Below, piece after piece: positions 27,327 through 35,907 of a stretch of 64,000 nt of DNA. The translations under genes and the position numbers were made by a program. The stretch lies in NCBI RefSeq assembly GCF_032341995.1, contig NZ_CP135439.1, positions 1,984,001 through 2,048,000 of the forward strand. The letters are read 5' to 3'. The DNA is from Domibacillus sp. DTU_2020_1001157_1_SI_ALB_TIR_016. GTDB lineage: Bacteria > Bacillota > Bacilli > Bacillales > Domibacillaceae. The notes beneath the pieces were generated by a model. That model did not search any database. It worked only from the letters and a program-made list of their open reading frames with translations, and was not told the DNA's origin. Positions within the stretch are counted from its first letter, which is position 1. Each line of letters begins with the position of its first letter.

Positions 27327-27860
27327 TTGCTGATCGATTTCTTTGAAACGAAGCGGCTCATACTCCGCAAAGTAACAGAAGCGGATGCTGCTTCCCTATT
27401 TTCAGTTTGGTCTGATCCAGCCGTTACAAGGTTTATGAACATTGATACTTTTACCCATGTGGAACAGGCGGAGCAAATGATTCGTTTTTTAAACCAACTG
27501 GCAGACGAAAACAGAGCTGTCCGGTATACTTTAACCGAGAAAAAAACGGACCAAGTCATCGGCTCATGCGGATTTAACAGCCTTGATTTCGAAAATGCAA
27601 AAGCTGAAATTGGATATGATCTTGGCCGGCTTCATTGGGGAAACGGATATGCGGGAGAAGCGGTATTATGTTTGATTGATTACGCATTTCATCATTTACA
27701 ATTGATGAGAATGGAAGCAAAAGCAGAGCCTGAAAACCTTTCTTCTATTAGAGTGCTGCAAAAAACAGGTTTTTCATTTGAAGGCATCCTTCGAAAAAGC
27801 GAAAAATCAAAAGGAACATTTATTGACCTTGCTCTTTATTCACGTTTAAAAACAGATTGA
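27327..27860 (+). CDS. GNAT family N-acetyltransferase (RimJ/RimL-like)
   Basis: 177 residues, starting at TTG 27327 with GAGGGGG 7 nt upstream. FETKRLILRKVTEADA opening, acetyl-CoA loop around LGRLHWGNGYAGEA, and AKAEPENLSSIRVLQKTGFSFEG are typical of the RimJ/L branch that acetylates protein N termini or small amines. The substrate is not predictable. Confidence 0.88.
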   Translation: MLIDFFETKRLILRKVTEADAASLFSVWSDPAVTRFMNIDTFTHVEQAEQMIRFLNQLADENRAVRYTLTEKKTDQVIGSCGFNSLDFENAKAEIGYDLGRLHWGNGYAGEAVLCLIDYAFHHLQLMRMEAKAEPENLSSIRVLQKTGFSFEGILRKSEKSKGTFIDLALYSRLKTD

Positions 27861-28131
27861 TTACTGCTAATCGCTGTCCTCATCTCCTGATGAGGCGGCG
27901 ATTGATAATCCGCCATAAAACACCCGTGTACTACTGTTATCCTTCATCCCCCTTTATCACTTTTTTAGTTGAGACGCCTCCTTAAATTTACCGAATGTAC
28001 TTTCCTCCTCGAAATCCTTCCATTACATGACTCGTTTTCTTCGAAAGAAATCCTGCCCTATGAATAAAACGAACAGGTCTCTGCCATGATAACGACTGAA
28101 CAACCAATACGAAGAAATGAGGCACGGATAT

Positions 28132-28989
28132 ATGTATTATTACAAGGAAGAATTAATCAATATTGTAGCACCAGACCAGCCCGATCCCGCTGCTGCAAAA
28201 GTGCTGCAGGAAATATTAGGCGGACATTTTGGGGAAATGCGGACAATGATGCAGTTTTTCTTTCAAAGCTCCAATTTCAGAGGCAAGGCCGTTCAATACC
28301 GGGATCTTCTTCGCGGTATTTTTCTTGAAGAAATTGCCCATGTAGAGCTTGTACAAAACACCATTAACCAGCTGCTCAATGGTTCCGGTGAGTCCCCTAT
28401 GCCAGGCAATTCCGGAGCAGATGGAGCGCCGCTCGGTGACGTAGTCAAGCATGCGAATCCGCATCATTATATTATAGGCGCCCAGGCTTCTCTTCCAGTA
28501 GACGCAGCAGGAAATCCGTGGAATGGCTCCTGGGTGTACAGCCATGGAAACCTGATTGGGGATTTGCTTGATAACCTCGTTCTCGAATCAACGGGTGTTC
28601 TGCAAAAAACACGTATTTACGAGATGAGCAGCAACCAAACATTTCGTGAAACGCTGGCTTTCCTGATTGTCCGGGATAATGCCCATCAAAATGCATTTGC
28701 CAAAGCACTTGAAACACTGGGAGTTGATTGGGGCAAGCTGTTCCCGGTTCCAAATTACGATATCAATAAATACCCAGAATGCCGGAAATACGTAGAAATG
28801 GGCTACCATAATGCGCTGTTTAACTTCAGAATGGACGAAACAAAAATAGCCCAAATTTTCCAAGGCGAGTCTCCAAGCCGAAATGATGGTACGCTTTCGG
28901 TTGTCGATCCTCCGGCCGGCTTCCCTGTTCCCCTTATGCCGGAGATGCCAAATGAACATAGTCCAGGAACAAACGACTTGAACGCTTAG
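28132..28989 (+). CDS. Manganese catalase
   Basis: 285 residues. Di-manganese ligands are visible in GGHFGEMRTMMQFFFQ (Glu), LEEIAHVELV (Glu-x-x-His) and the second half (ESTGVLQKTRIYEM, DNAHQNAFAKAL). Converts hydrogen peroxide to water and oxygen without haem. Start ATG 28132 (MYYYKEELINIV) matches homologues; the upstream ATG 28117 is an alternative. Full-length relative of CotJC, probably spore-coat or stress associated. Confidence 0.9.
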   Translation: MYYYKEELINIVAPDQPDPAAAKVLQEILGGHFGEMRTMMQFFFQSSNFRGKAVQYRDLLRGIFLEEIAHVELVQNTINQLLNGSGESPMPGNSGADGAPLGDVVKHANPHHYIIGAQASLPVDAAGNPWNGSWVYSHGNLIGDLLDNLVLESTGVLQKTRIYEMSSNQTFRETLAFLIVRDNAHQNAFAKALETLGVDWGKLFPVPNYDINKYPECRKYVEMGYHNALFNFRMDETKIAQIFQGESPSRNDGTLSVVDPPAGFPVPLMPEMPNEHSPGTNDLNA

Positions 28990-29005
28990 TCTACCATACA
29001 CCTAC

Positions 29006-29034
29006 ACCCCGGGTTCAAACAGACTCGGGGTTTT
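29006..29034 (+). terminator. Manganese catalase terminator
   Basis: CCCCGGGT-loop-ACTCGGGG then TTTTTGG. Confidence 0.75.
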
Positions 29035-29128
29035 TGGTGCTTTTTTACTTCGTTCGGTCACTGTACGTATTGAATACAGATTTACCGTCAAAACTGTAAA
29101 CGAACTTTCGGAACAGGAGTGAAGAAAT

Positions 29129-29557
29129 ATGTTAAAGCTGCAAACAGAGCTGGAAGGAAAAACGGCCCGCTTTGGTGATATAAGAGACAAAATGAATGAG
29201 CTTGGATACGACTTGGGCGGAAATTGGGAGTATGACGCTGGCAGCTTTGATCACACATTATGGAACAGTAAAAATGAAACCATTTATATTCGCCTTCCGT
29301 TTAGAGTACTCGACGGTATGCTTGATGAGTATGATGCTTTTATTTCGTTTCAATCTCCTTTTATTATTAAACATGTGATCAATATTGGCTTAGAAAAAGA
29401 CGAGCATTCTTTACTGACAGCATCCGGCTGGAACCAATTTCAAGATCCCGTTTCTTCTGACGCGCCCATCAATCAAAAAAACAAATGGGAAGAAGCAGGA
29501 GAACAAGCAGTCAGCCGGCTGATTCAACATTTGGAAAAAGGGCTGAGCGCCAGCTGA
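29129..29557 (+). CDS. YugN-like family protein
   Basis: 142 residues, alpha/beta, no membrane span. LGGNWEYDAGSFDHTLW and YIRLPFRVLDGMLDEYDAFISFQSPFIIKHVINIGL match the YugN-like family of bacilli (PF08868). Function unknown. RBS AGGAGTG upstream of ATG. Confidence 0.8.
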   Translation: MLKLQTELEGKTARFGDIRDKMNELGYDLGGNWEYDAGSFDHTLWNSKNETIYIRLPFRVLDGMLDEYDAFISFQSPFIIKHVINIGLEKDEHSLLTASGWNQFQDPVSSDAPINQKNKWEEAGEQAVSRLIQHLEKGLSAS

Positions 29558-29661
29558 TGTTCATACTGTTACTTATATTAGTATGAATGTTAGTACGATT
29601 TCTCCCGTTTTGCAGGGACCTTGAATAAACTAAAGGGTCAAAGCAAAAAAGGAGGAATCAC

Positions 29662-30156
29662 GTGATTCATACTGTAAAACGCGGGGAAACACTTTCCTCA
29701 ATTGCAGGAGACTACCGGATTTCATTAGCTTCTCTCATTGCCAGCAATCCGGGTATTACGCCCAATTTGCTTTATGTGGGACAGCGCATTACCATTCCAG
29801 GCTTCCCTTCTCCTGCAAGCCTTCCTTTTTCCATTGTGGTCTCTCTTTCGAATCGAACTTTAACACTATTTTACCGGGGCCAAATCAGAAAAGTATACCC
29901 GGTTGGCGTTGGCAGAATGCTGCATGAAACGCCTGTAGGAGATTTTATCATTATTAATAAAGCACCCAACCCGGGGGGTCCGTACGGAACGATGTGGATG
30001 AGTTTATCGAAGAAAAGTTATGGTATTCACGGCACAAATGATCCTTCCTCTATCGGAAAGTATGTATCTAAAGGCTGTGTTCGAATGCACAATAAGGATG
30101 TGGAAGAGCTTTCCCGGACGATTCCTATCGGGACTCCTGTATCCATTCGGCCTTAG
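29662..30156 (+). CDS. ykuD: L,D-transpeptidase with N-terminal LysM (YkuD type)
   Basis: 164 residues, same length as B. subtilis YkuD. LysM at 1-50 ([19 protein letters not shown] ... GQRITIP), then the YkuD catalytic domain (about 55-164) with YGIHGTNDP and [15 protein letters not shown] (catalytic Cys with His, Arg). It makes 3-3 peptidoglycan cross-links or attaches proteins; YkuD is spore-associated in B. subtilis. GTG start with GGAGG 6 nt upstream. Confidence 0.92.
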   Translation: MIHTVKRGETLSSIAGDYRISLASLIASNPGITPNLLYVGQRITIPGFPSPASLPFSIVVSLSNRTLTLFYRGQIRKVYPVGVGRMLHETPVGDFIIINKAPNPGGPYGTMWMSLSKKSYGIHGTNDPSSIGKYVSKGCVRMHNKDVEELSRTIPIGTPVSIRP

Positions 30157-30169
30157 TATACTGAACTGA

Positions 30170-30200
30170 AAAAGCCTGGCTTGTAAGCCCGGCTTTTTCA
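30170..30200. terminator. Bidirectional terminator
   Basis: GAAAAAGCC.GGCTT-GT-AAGCC.GGCTTTTTC between convergent ykuD and the kinase gene. Confidence 0.85.
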
Positions 30201-30215
30201 GTTGATGTTCATTTG

Positions 30216-31490
30216 TTATTTATGAACGGTCGGAAGCTCGATTACAAAACACGTTCCTTTATTGACTTTGCTTGTAACCTGGATTCTTCCGCCTAAACTT
30301 TGAATAATGCTAAAAGAAACCATCGTGCCGAGACCGGTTCCATTTTCTTTCGTTGTAAAGTATGGTTCACCAAGACGATCTATTTGCTTTTGTGTCATTC
30401 CTTTTCCCTGATCGCAAATACGGATTTTAGCAAGATGGTGTTCATATGTTGTTTTGATCCTTATTTTACCGCCATTCGACATGGCTTCGATTGCATTTTT
30501 AATGATATTGATGAAAGCCTGCTCAAGCTTTTTTCGCTCGCCAAGAATATAACAGTGCTCTTTTTTTTCTACAGACACGTCGAGCTCTATACTGTTCATA
30601 TTGGCCAGCGGTATTAACACGTTCACAGCATGATTTATTGTTTCGTGAAGAATAATGGCTTCTGCCTCATCAGGAGCGGGTTTTGCAAATGTTAAATAAT
30701 CATTAATAATACCAGTAGCCCTATCCAGTTCCTGAATGGAAATCAGAATTTGCTCTTTTGTTTCCGGTGGTATGTCACTTTCATAGGAAAGCTGCATAAA
30801 TTCCCGGCTGGCCGTCAGCGGATTTCGCACTTCATGTGAAATACTGGCGGCAAGGTTGCTGACAATCTCTAATTTCTCTGCTTTCATCAGCTTTTGCAAT
30901 ACATCAAAATTGGTTTTAATCACCTCTAACAAAACGGTAGCAATCAGGATACAAACAATATTAAGCATGTAAAAGATCACCCACATACTTACCGTCATAT
31001 GCATATCATATATTTGCCCGGCCACGTACGTTGTAAGCAGCAAAGAAAAAAGGGTAAGCACGCCCACCGAAGGGAGTTTTTGTTTTAATGGCATCTTTAA
31101 ATAGTACTTTGAGAAAAACATCGCCAGCACGGCAATAGGCGTAAAGGTAAAAAGGGTTATAAAAAAGCCGGATCCTCCTATAAAAAAGCGGGCAGCAAGC
31201 AAAGCCGGAAGCAGCCATGCAGCGAATCCCGGCCCTCCATATAAAATCCCCAGCAGAAAAGGAACCCGGCGCAAGTCAAAGTTAAACCCGTCTCCAAATG
31301 AAAAAGGAAACAGCATACATAAAACAAAAGATATAACCGGAAACACAACAAACCATGATGCCTTTATCCTTTCAAAACGGTATAAGTAGGAGGCGAGGTA
31401 AAGCATTTGCATAAAAAAGATCGGAAGAAGAACAAATAAAAAATTAATGAGTAAATCTTTTACGATAAGCTCCATCAAGGCACCGACCAT
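30216..31490 (-). CDS. KinB-like membrane sensor histidine kinase, copy 1
   Basis: 424 residues: six predicted membrane helices (about 1-200, 5TM-5TMR_LYT type, RRVPFLLGILYGGPGFAAW), a HisKA domain with SHEVRNPLTA (phospho-accepting His) and an ATPase domain with NIIKNAIEAM, DQGKGM and TGLGTM boxes. The layout is that of B. subtilis KinB, which starts the Spo0F-Spo0B-Spo0A phosphorelay. No response regulator is adjacent, as expected for phosphorelay kinases. A paralogue is at 37677. Start uncertain between 31490 and 31475. Confidence 0.88.
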   Translation of the reverse strand: MVGALMELIVKDLLINFLFVLLPIFFMQMLYLASYLYRFERIKASWFVVFPVISFVLCMLFPFSFGDGFNFDLRRVPFLLGILYGGPGFAAWLLPALLAARFFIGGSGFFITLFTFTPIAVLAMFFSKYYLKMPLKQKLPSVGVLTLFSLLLTTYVAGQIYDMHMTVSMWVIFYMLNIVCILIATVLLEVIKTNFDVLQKLMKAEKLEIVSNLAASISHEVRNPLTASREFMQLSYESDIPPETKEQILISIQELDRATGIINDYLTFAKPAPDEAEAIILHETINHAVNVLIPLANMNSIELDVSVEKKEHCYILGERKKLEQAFINIIKNAIEAMSNGGKIRIKTTYEHHLAKIRICDQGKGMTQKQIDRLGEPYFTTKENGTGLGTMVSFSIIQSLGGRIQVTSKVNKGTCFVIELPTVHK

Positions 31491-31581
31491 TCTTGAATGT
31501 ATAAAATCGGCTCATTCATGTTATTTCTTTAAGAATAATCGATCCTTCGATGGAACTGCAACTGATTTTTAAAAGCGTTTT

Positions 31582-32001
31582 CTACTTCTCAACAATCACT
31601 GCATTGATAGCCGGTGTCCCATCTTTCGCTTTTTCCACTGCCACTGTTCCATACACCGTAACGCTCTCATTTATTTCGACTTCCGTCTGTGTGGCATTCA
31701 TAATCACATATGTGCCATCCGGTGCCTGAAGGGAAAATGAGCCCGTTAAGCCGGGTTCGATCACTTCCGTAACGCGTCCTGTCGCAGCCACTTTTTTACC
31801 GACTGGCGGCTCGTCAGCATTTAACTCCGTAAATTTCGCCGGCACAGCTTCCTCTTTCATCTGTTCGGCCAGCTCTTCCTCTGACGGCTCTTCAATAATT
31901 GATTCCGTCCCTTCTGAAAACGTGCTTTGAACCATTTCTTCTTCTGCCGAACAGGCACTTAATACGATAGCCGCTGCAGCCGCTGCGATCCATTTTTTCA
32001 T
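31582..32001 (-). CDS. Lipoprotein with OB-fold domain
   Basis: 139 residues. Signal peptide with lipobox LSACSAEEE, an acidic linker, then an OB-fold module (GKKVAATGRVTEVIEPGL ... FSLQAPDGTYVIMNATQTEVEINESVTVYGTV) of the type seen in secreted stress lipoproteins. RBS GGAGGG. Anchored outside the membrane; ligand unknown. Confidence 0.8.
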   Translation of the reverse strand: MKKWIAAAAAAIVLSACSAEEEMVQSTFSEGTESIIEEPSEEELAEQMKEEAVPAKFTELNADEPPVGKKVAATGRVTEVIEPGLTGSFSLQAPDGTYVIMNATQTEVEINESVTVYGTVAVEKAKDGTPAINAVIVEK

Positions 32002-32125
32002 TACAGCACCCTCCTTTTTTCTGCTTGTCCTAACATTATGAGCGAGCTAAGCCGGAAAGTACACGAAGGCAAAGTGTCACTCCGCCATTGAACGCATACT
32101 GTAGCTATATAAAGGAGTGAAATCG

Positions 32126-32443
32126 ATGGTACAGGAATATCCAAAGCCGCCTCAACACTCGCTGCTGCCGCCAGGACATTATTTGTATTCTCCCCAATTT
32201 CCAGCCATTATGCAGCAATTATCGCCGGTTTATACCGTAACAGCAGAACCCGTCTTTCTCGATCACCTTCTAATGCATAGCGGTAAAACGATTCAAGTAG
32301 CCACAACCGGCGGGTTATTGACAGGAAAGCTGACTGGAGTGGCCATTGATCACCTTCAGTTAACCATCAATGATGTTCATCATCACATTCGGTATCCGCA
32401 CATTATTTCTTTCAGTATGGCACAACCGAACCAAAAAACCTGA
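32126..32443 (+). CDS. DUF2642 family protein, probably spore-coat related
   Basis: 105 residues. Pro-rich N terminus followed by LDHLLMHSGKTIQVATTGGLLTGKL and TGVAIDHLQLTINDVHHHIRY, the DUF2642 (YuzF/CotP-like) pattern. AAAGGAG 8 nt before ATG 32126; a GTG 9 nt earlier is too close to the RBS. Confidence 0.75.
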   Translation: MVQEYPKPPQHSLLPPGHYLYSPQFPAIMQQLSPVYTVTAEPVFLDHLLMHSGKTIQVATTGGLLTGKLTGVAIDHLQLTINDVHHHIRYPHIISFSMAQPNQKT

Positions 32444-32466
32444 AAGCGTCCACTTTCAGGTTTTTT
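32434..32466 (+). terminator. Intrinsic terminator
   Basis: AAAAAACCTGAAAG-CGTCCA-CTTTCAGGTTTTTT; overlaps the stop codon of the DUF2642 gene. Confidence 0.9.
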
Positions 32467-32475
32467 GGTTCGGTT

Positions 32476-32643
32476 GTGTATAAACTTCTTTTAAAAGGTC
32501 ATCCTGCATGTATAACTGCGTTTGTTTATTTTGCGGCCGCTATCACCGTGATCGGCTCGCTTTTTTATGAAGGCTTCAGCCCAAACAGCAAATTAAATGC
32601 ACCAGAGGAACAAAACCAGAAAGCAGACCATCTGCCCAACTGA
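32476..32643 (+). CDS. Small membrane peptide, uncertain
   Basis: An open frame of 55 codons from GTG 32476: basic N terminus, one membrane helix (ITAFVYFAAAITVIGSLFY), then an Asn/Gln-rich tail. Composition is protein-like, but the RBS is poor and the start is only 10 bp beyond the preceding terminator. Confidence 0.35.
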   Translation: MYKLLLKGHPACITAFVYFAAAITVIGSLFYEGFSPNSKLNAPEEQNQKADHLPN

Positions 32644-32784
32644 CGGCCGATGCCTTCTTCCAATTAAATCGTTTGCGTCTTTTAAAAAACGGGTACGCTG
32701 GATATACATTCTCTTATCTGCTTTTTCCAACACATTTCTCCACTTTTTTCAGATAGCAGAGAATAAAGAGTGGGAGGTGATCAT

Positions 32785-32982
32785 ATGAGGAGAGTTCAAG
32801 GTATTCCCAGCTTACTTACATATCTTAATGCCAATCATTATTCGCTCACACATGAAGAGATTGAGGAGTTAATCCGAAAAAGACAATTTCCTCATAGAAA
32901 ACTGATGAACGGGGCGATGATCTTTGACTTAAACCATATTGACTGGTGGTTATCGGAAAATCAGCCTTCAAAGAATCCTTGA
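32785..32982 (+). CDS. Excisionase-like mini HTH protein, copy 1
   Basis: 65 residues from ATG 32785 (GGGAGGTGATC upstream). MRRVQGIPSLLTYL, then EIEELIRKRQFPHRKL and MIFDLNHIDWWL: the layout of an excisionase/MerR-type winged helix (helix, LPHxK wing, Asp-Trp helix). A close paralogue with the same RBS context lies at 42951. Likely a DNA-binding regulator; target unknown. Confidence 0.7.
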   Translation: MRRVQGIPSLLTYLNANHYSLTHEEIEELIRKRQFPHRKLMNGAMIFDLNHIDWWLSENQPSKNP

Positions 32983-33022
32983 AGCTCACACGTGGTGGCT
33001 TGTATCCTCTGCACTTTCATGA

Positions 33023-33056
33023 AAGCGAACCGATCTTTCCCGGTTCGCTTTTTGTT
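33023..33056. terminator. Bidirectional terminator
   Basis: AAAGCGAACCG-loop-CGGTTCGCTTTTTG. Confidence 0.85.
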
Positions 33057-33076
33057 TGCCATCCTGATGGAACCCT

Positions 33077-33304
33077 TTACAAAATAAACTTTTCGGTTAC
33101 ACGCAGGGTTCTTGGCTTTCTGTCTTCCCAGGTTACATAGCCGGATTCTTTCAAGCGGTCTAAATGGCCTTTTACAGTTGAAGCAGATTTTAGTTCTACC
33201 GCTTCACCAATCTCACGTATTGTAGGCGGATAATTTTTCGTGCGGACAAACTCATTTATATAAAGAAGCATTTTCTGCTGGCGGGCGGAAAGCTGCTTAA
33301 GCAT
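33077..33304 (-). CDS. LexA DNA-binding domain protein without peptidase domain
   Basis: 75 residues. From ATG 33304 (AAAGGAGA upstream) it is a LexA-type winged HTH: LSARQQKMLLYINEFV, YPPTIREIGEAVELKSASTVKGHLDRL, closely matching residues 1-65 of the full LexA at 7055 ([27 protein letters not shown]). The linker, cleavage site and Ser/Lys peptidase are all absent, so RecA cannot trigger self-cleavage. A LexA-like box lies 134 bp upstream. It could compete with LexA or regulate its own targets. Confidence 0.82.
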   Translation of the reverse strand: MLKQLSARQQKMLLYINEFVRTKNYPPTIREIGEAVELKSASTVKGHLDRLKESGYVTWEDRKPRTLRVTEKFIL

Positions 33305-33437
33305 ATGGTTTTTTCTCCTTTTCGCAGGATTTTTTCGGCTGGCACTCAAATAACGGGACAAAAATGCTTTGACTTCCTAACATGTAAAGCGATACACGTT
33401 TATATAATCTGCTTGATCTCCTCCTTTTTCATTATAC

Positions 33438-33451
33438 AGAACAAATGTTTC
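33438..33451 (-). promoter_or_regulatory. LexA-like box upstream of mini-LexA
   Basis: AGAACAAATGTTTC keeps the GAAC-N4-GTT core; three positions of the CGAACN4GTTCG consensus differ. Confidence 0.45.
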
Positions 33452-33511
33452 ATTTTCAAATAAAATCCAACCACATATTTCCACAATTAAAGGAAAGCCC
33501 CCGCTTTTAAA

Positions 33512-33541
33512 CAAAAAAAGCTCCCTTCATCAGGAGCTTTT
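33512..33541 (-). terminator. Terminator of the riboswitch-controlled gene
   Basis: AAAAGCTCC-loop-GGGAGCTTTTTTTG on the minus strand, overlapping the gene's stop codon region. Confidence 0.85.
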
Positions 33542-33865
33542 CTTTGTTTTATATTCCCGGCTTTCATATATGGCTTGAAGCTTATTTTCGGCTTCCTGGG
33601 GACTCATCGATAAACCAGTTAAGAAAGCCAATAGGTCATCACGCTCTGAAAGCTTTCTCATAGAGTGAAACGCGATCGGCTTATGTTCTTTTAGAAGCGT
33701 CATAATTTCAATCGTAGGCAGTATTTCCGGCTGGGAGCAACCCCTTAAAAAAGAGCGTAAAAACCGCACAAAAACTAAAGCTGAATCTGTACTGTCCGGA
33801 TAGTTTTTCAATAAAACAAAAAATTTTTCTACATGTGCTTTTACGTCGTTTGATTTTCTCCGCAT
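33530..33865 (-). CDS. Unknown 111-residue protein downstream of a c-di-GMP riboswitch
   Basis: 111 residues, mostly helical, soluble, no signal peptide: VEKFFVLLKNYPDSTDSALVF, FLRSFLRGCSQPEILPTIEIM, LSMSPQEAENKLQAIYESRE. Ends basic (KTKKSS). ATG 33865 with GGAGG 4 nt upstream. The only gene on its transcript. I do not recognise the family; the riboswitch implies a link to the motile/sessile or envelope decision that c-di-GMP governs. Confidence 0.75.
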   Translation of the reverse strand: MRRKSNDVKAHVEKFFVLLKNYPDSTDSALVFVRFLRSFLRGCSQPEILPTIEIMTLLKEHKPIAFHSMRKLSERDDLLAFLTGLSMSPQEAENKLQAIYESREYKTKKSS

Positions 33866-33917
33866 GTTTCCTCCTGCTTTAAACAGTTATTCAACCAAAT
33901 ACGGAGAAGCTTCCCTA

Positions 33918-34004
33918 TTTGGCAACCCGGCTGTCGTTTTTCACTGGCTGAAAAGTAGACCCGTGGCTTTGCGTCCTTCCCTTTCGAAGAAGTTTGCCTT
34001 TATC
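33918..34004 (-). promoter_or_regulatory. Cyclic di-GMP-I (GEMM-I) riboswitch
   Basis: Read on the minus strand: AAAGGCAAAC, a CTTC-TTCGAAAG-GGAAG hairpin, the invariant GGACGCAAAGCC, ACGGGTCTA, a second hairpin arm, and ACAGCCGGGTTGCC. These are the conserved pieces of GEMM-I in order. After the aptamer, CCAAATA...TATTTGG can form a hairpin whose 5' arm shares bases with the closing P1 helix, giving a plausible switch before the start at 33865. Confidence 0.88.
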
Positions 34005-34267
34005 TTTAGTCCCATTAAATCATGTCGAATTATGTCAAGTCAAGCTGAAATGAACTATATTCCAAACCAGATTAGCTTTTTATACCTATACACTATTCAG
34101 CCTTTTTACTCAACCGCCGTCTGCTTTAACCTGTTCTGGTTAGCGATAAATAGCGGATTCGTTTTGCCTGCAAAAAATTCTTTGGTTATCCTGCTCTTTT
34201 TGTTTACTTCTTCATACACTGGGCATGCTACCATTGACGACAACCCTACTTAAAGGAGAATGCACAC

Positions 34268-34639
34268 ATGAAATTGATCGGCACAAAAGAGCTTCTTGTC
34301 AGCGGACTAACGGCTTTGCTCGTATTCGGGCTGGCTGGCTGCGGCGGCGGACAAAATGATGACACAAATAATGAGCAGGAACAAATGGAAGAACAAAACA
34401 ATACCGATACTCAAAATCAAACTGAACAAGATGAAACAGAAGGCGATTTAGACGCCGAGCTAAGAGATGAAAACGATAAAGGAAATGGCGTCAACGATGG
34501 GACGGATCAAGAAAGCGGCGGCAACAACGAAGATGCTAACGGTATCAATGACGGAAAAGATCAGGATAACGGTATCGATGATGGAACAGCCGATGACCAG
34601 CTGGACCCTGAAAATGATCCAACGGAAAACAATCAATAA
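34268..34639 (+). CDS. Acidic repeat lipoprotein, copy 1
   Basis: 123 residues. Signal peptide with lipobox LAGCGGG, then a disordered Asp/Asn/Glu/Gln-rich chain with loose repeats (GNGVNDGTDQ, ANGINDGKDQ, DNGIDDGTAD). Such Asp-Asn repeats often bind calcium, but this is inference. A shorter relative lies at 41798 on the other strand. RBS AAAGGAG. Confidence 0.8.
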   Translation: MKLIGTKELLVSGLTALLVFGLAGCGGGQNDDTNNEQEQMEEQNNTDTQNQTEQDETEGDLDAELRDENDKGNGVNDGTDQESGGNNEDANGINDGKDQDNGIDDGTADDQLDPENDPTENNQ

Positions 34640-34642
34640 CAT

Positions 34643-34681
34643 AAAAAGTCCCGGCCGCATATAGGCCGGGACTTTCTTTTT
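34643..34681. terminator. Bidirectional terminator
   Basis: AAAGTCCCGGCC-GCATATA-GGCCGGGACTTT between convergent genes. Confidence 0.9.
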
Positions 34682-34693
34682 TGGAAGGGTGTA

Positions 34694-35365
34694 TTAGTCT
34701 CTTGAAGTGAAAAAGTTCAGCACCCGCAAAATATCCAGGAAGATATTAATAAAATTCAAATACAAATCAAAGACCGCTGCTGGCACGTCCGCTTCTTTAA
34801 ACCCTGACTCCTTCATCCGGGAGATATCATATAGCATATAGCCGGAGAAAATAAGGATTCCAGCAAAAGCAAGACCAAGGTCCATAAAGCTGGAACCAAT
34901 AAAAATGTTGGCAATGCTAAGCAGGATCAGTGTAAGCAGTGCAAAAAAGAGCATACCGCCCAAAAAGGAGAAATCTTTTTTCGTGAAGTATGTGTAAACA
35001 ACCAATCCGCCGAATAAAGCGGAAGCAATACCGAACGCTGCTACGACGAGTGCCATCCCCATCGCATCGACATATAGATCGATAGCCGGATAAATAGAAA
35101 TTCCAACCAGCAGGGTAAACACGTACACGAGCCACATAGGAAGCCTCAATCCATACGTACTGAGTCCTTTCTTTCTTTTTCTTCCTGCTGAAAATGATTT
35201 TATTAAAAGCAGCAGCAATACAAGGATCGGAAGCAGGCCTAAAGCAAGTGCTACTGTTTCTGGAATAAACATCCCGCCAACTAATGTACCGATAAACGAA
35301 AGCAAAAGCGCACTGAAAAATCTCGGCAGCACATGGGACGTAATTAATGATTTTCCTGATTGCAT
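34694..35365 (-). CDS. Bax inhibitor-1 / YccA family membrane protein
   Basis: 223 residues with seven membrane helices. Conserved aspartates near the C terminus, YDISRM and FDLYLNFINIFLDILR, match the pH-sensing di-aspartyl site of BI-1 proteins such as B. subtilis YetJ, a calcium leak channel. ATG 35365. Confidence 0.9.
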   Translation of the reverse strand: MQSGKSLITSHVLPRFFSALLLSFIGTLVGGMFIPETVALALGLLPILVLLLLLIKSFSAGRKRKKGLSTYGLRLPMWLVYVFTLLVGISIYPAIDLYVDAMGMALVVAAFGIASALFGGLVVYTYFTKKDFSFLGGMLFFALLTLILLSIANIFIGSSFMDLGLAFAGILIFSGYMLYDISRMKESGFKEADVPAAVFDLYLNFINIFLDILRVLNFFTSRD

Positions 35366-35601
35366 AATAACCAGTCTCCTTCTCTTTGTTTCATTTTTTT
35401 CTACGGATCAACCCCTCCTTTTGTTTCATTGTTTTTCACTTTCTCTATTACTTAATGTTCCATTTCCGTTTTTAATAACCAGTAATAAAGCCGATCAGCC
35501 ACACAAAAAAGCTTCCTTTTTTATAAGGAAGCTTCAGGCTTATAAAGGTAAAGTTAGAAGGCAGGCTAAGAGCAAGAGCATCCAAATGGATGCTCTTTTT
35601 G

Positions 35602-35907
35602 TTACGAGTGCTTCCGCTGAACGAGCAGCTGCCGCTCATGGTATTCATCAATTTCTTTCATGAGCTTTTTTTCAATCCACTGCCGGGTGCTGCTCTCTAG
35701 ATTGCCAAATGAAGTATTTAAACTATCTGCGACAACTTCACGTTTGTTTTTATTAAATGTAATAGTCCCATAAATAGGCACTGGCTTGATAAAAGGCTGA
35801 TCCCGGTCTCTTTGTTCTGCCACAATGGCAAAACGGTAAAACGGACGGTTTAAAATGTCAATTAACATAATGTGCCCGGACAGCATCATGCGGCTGTTTG
35901 TTATCAT
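35602..35907 (-). CDS. Hypothetical protein
   Basis: 101 residues, alpha/beta. Hydrophobic strands (FAIVAEQ, GTITFN), then a C-terminal helix rich in Lys/Glu (RQWIEKKLMKEIDEYHERQL). No signal peptide. ATG 35907 follows GGTGAAACG. A hairpin AAGAGCATCC-GGATGCTCTT overlaps its end. Not recognised. Confidence 0.6.
   Translation of the reverse strand: MITNSRMMLSGHIMLIDILNRPFYRFAIVAEQRDRDQPFIKPVPIYGTITFNKNKREVVADSLNTSFGNLESSTRQWIEKKLMKEIDEYHERQLLVQRKHS

Noticed and set aside
33864..34253. Plus-strand open frame of 129 codons
   Set aside because: It is antisense to the c-di-GMP riboswitch and its leader; no RBS and no protein-like motif.
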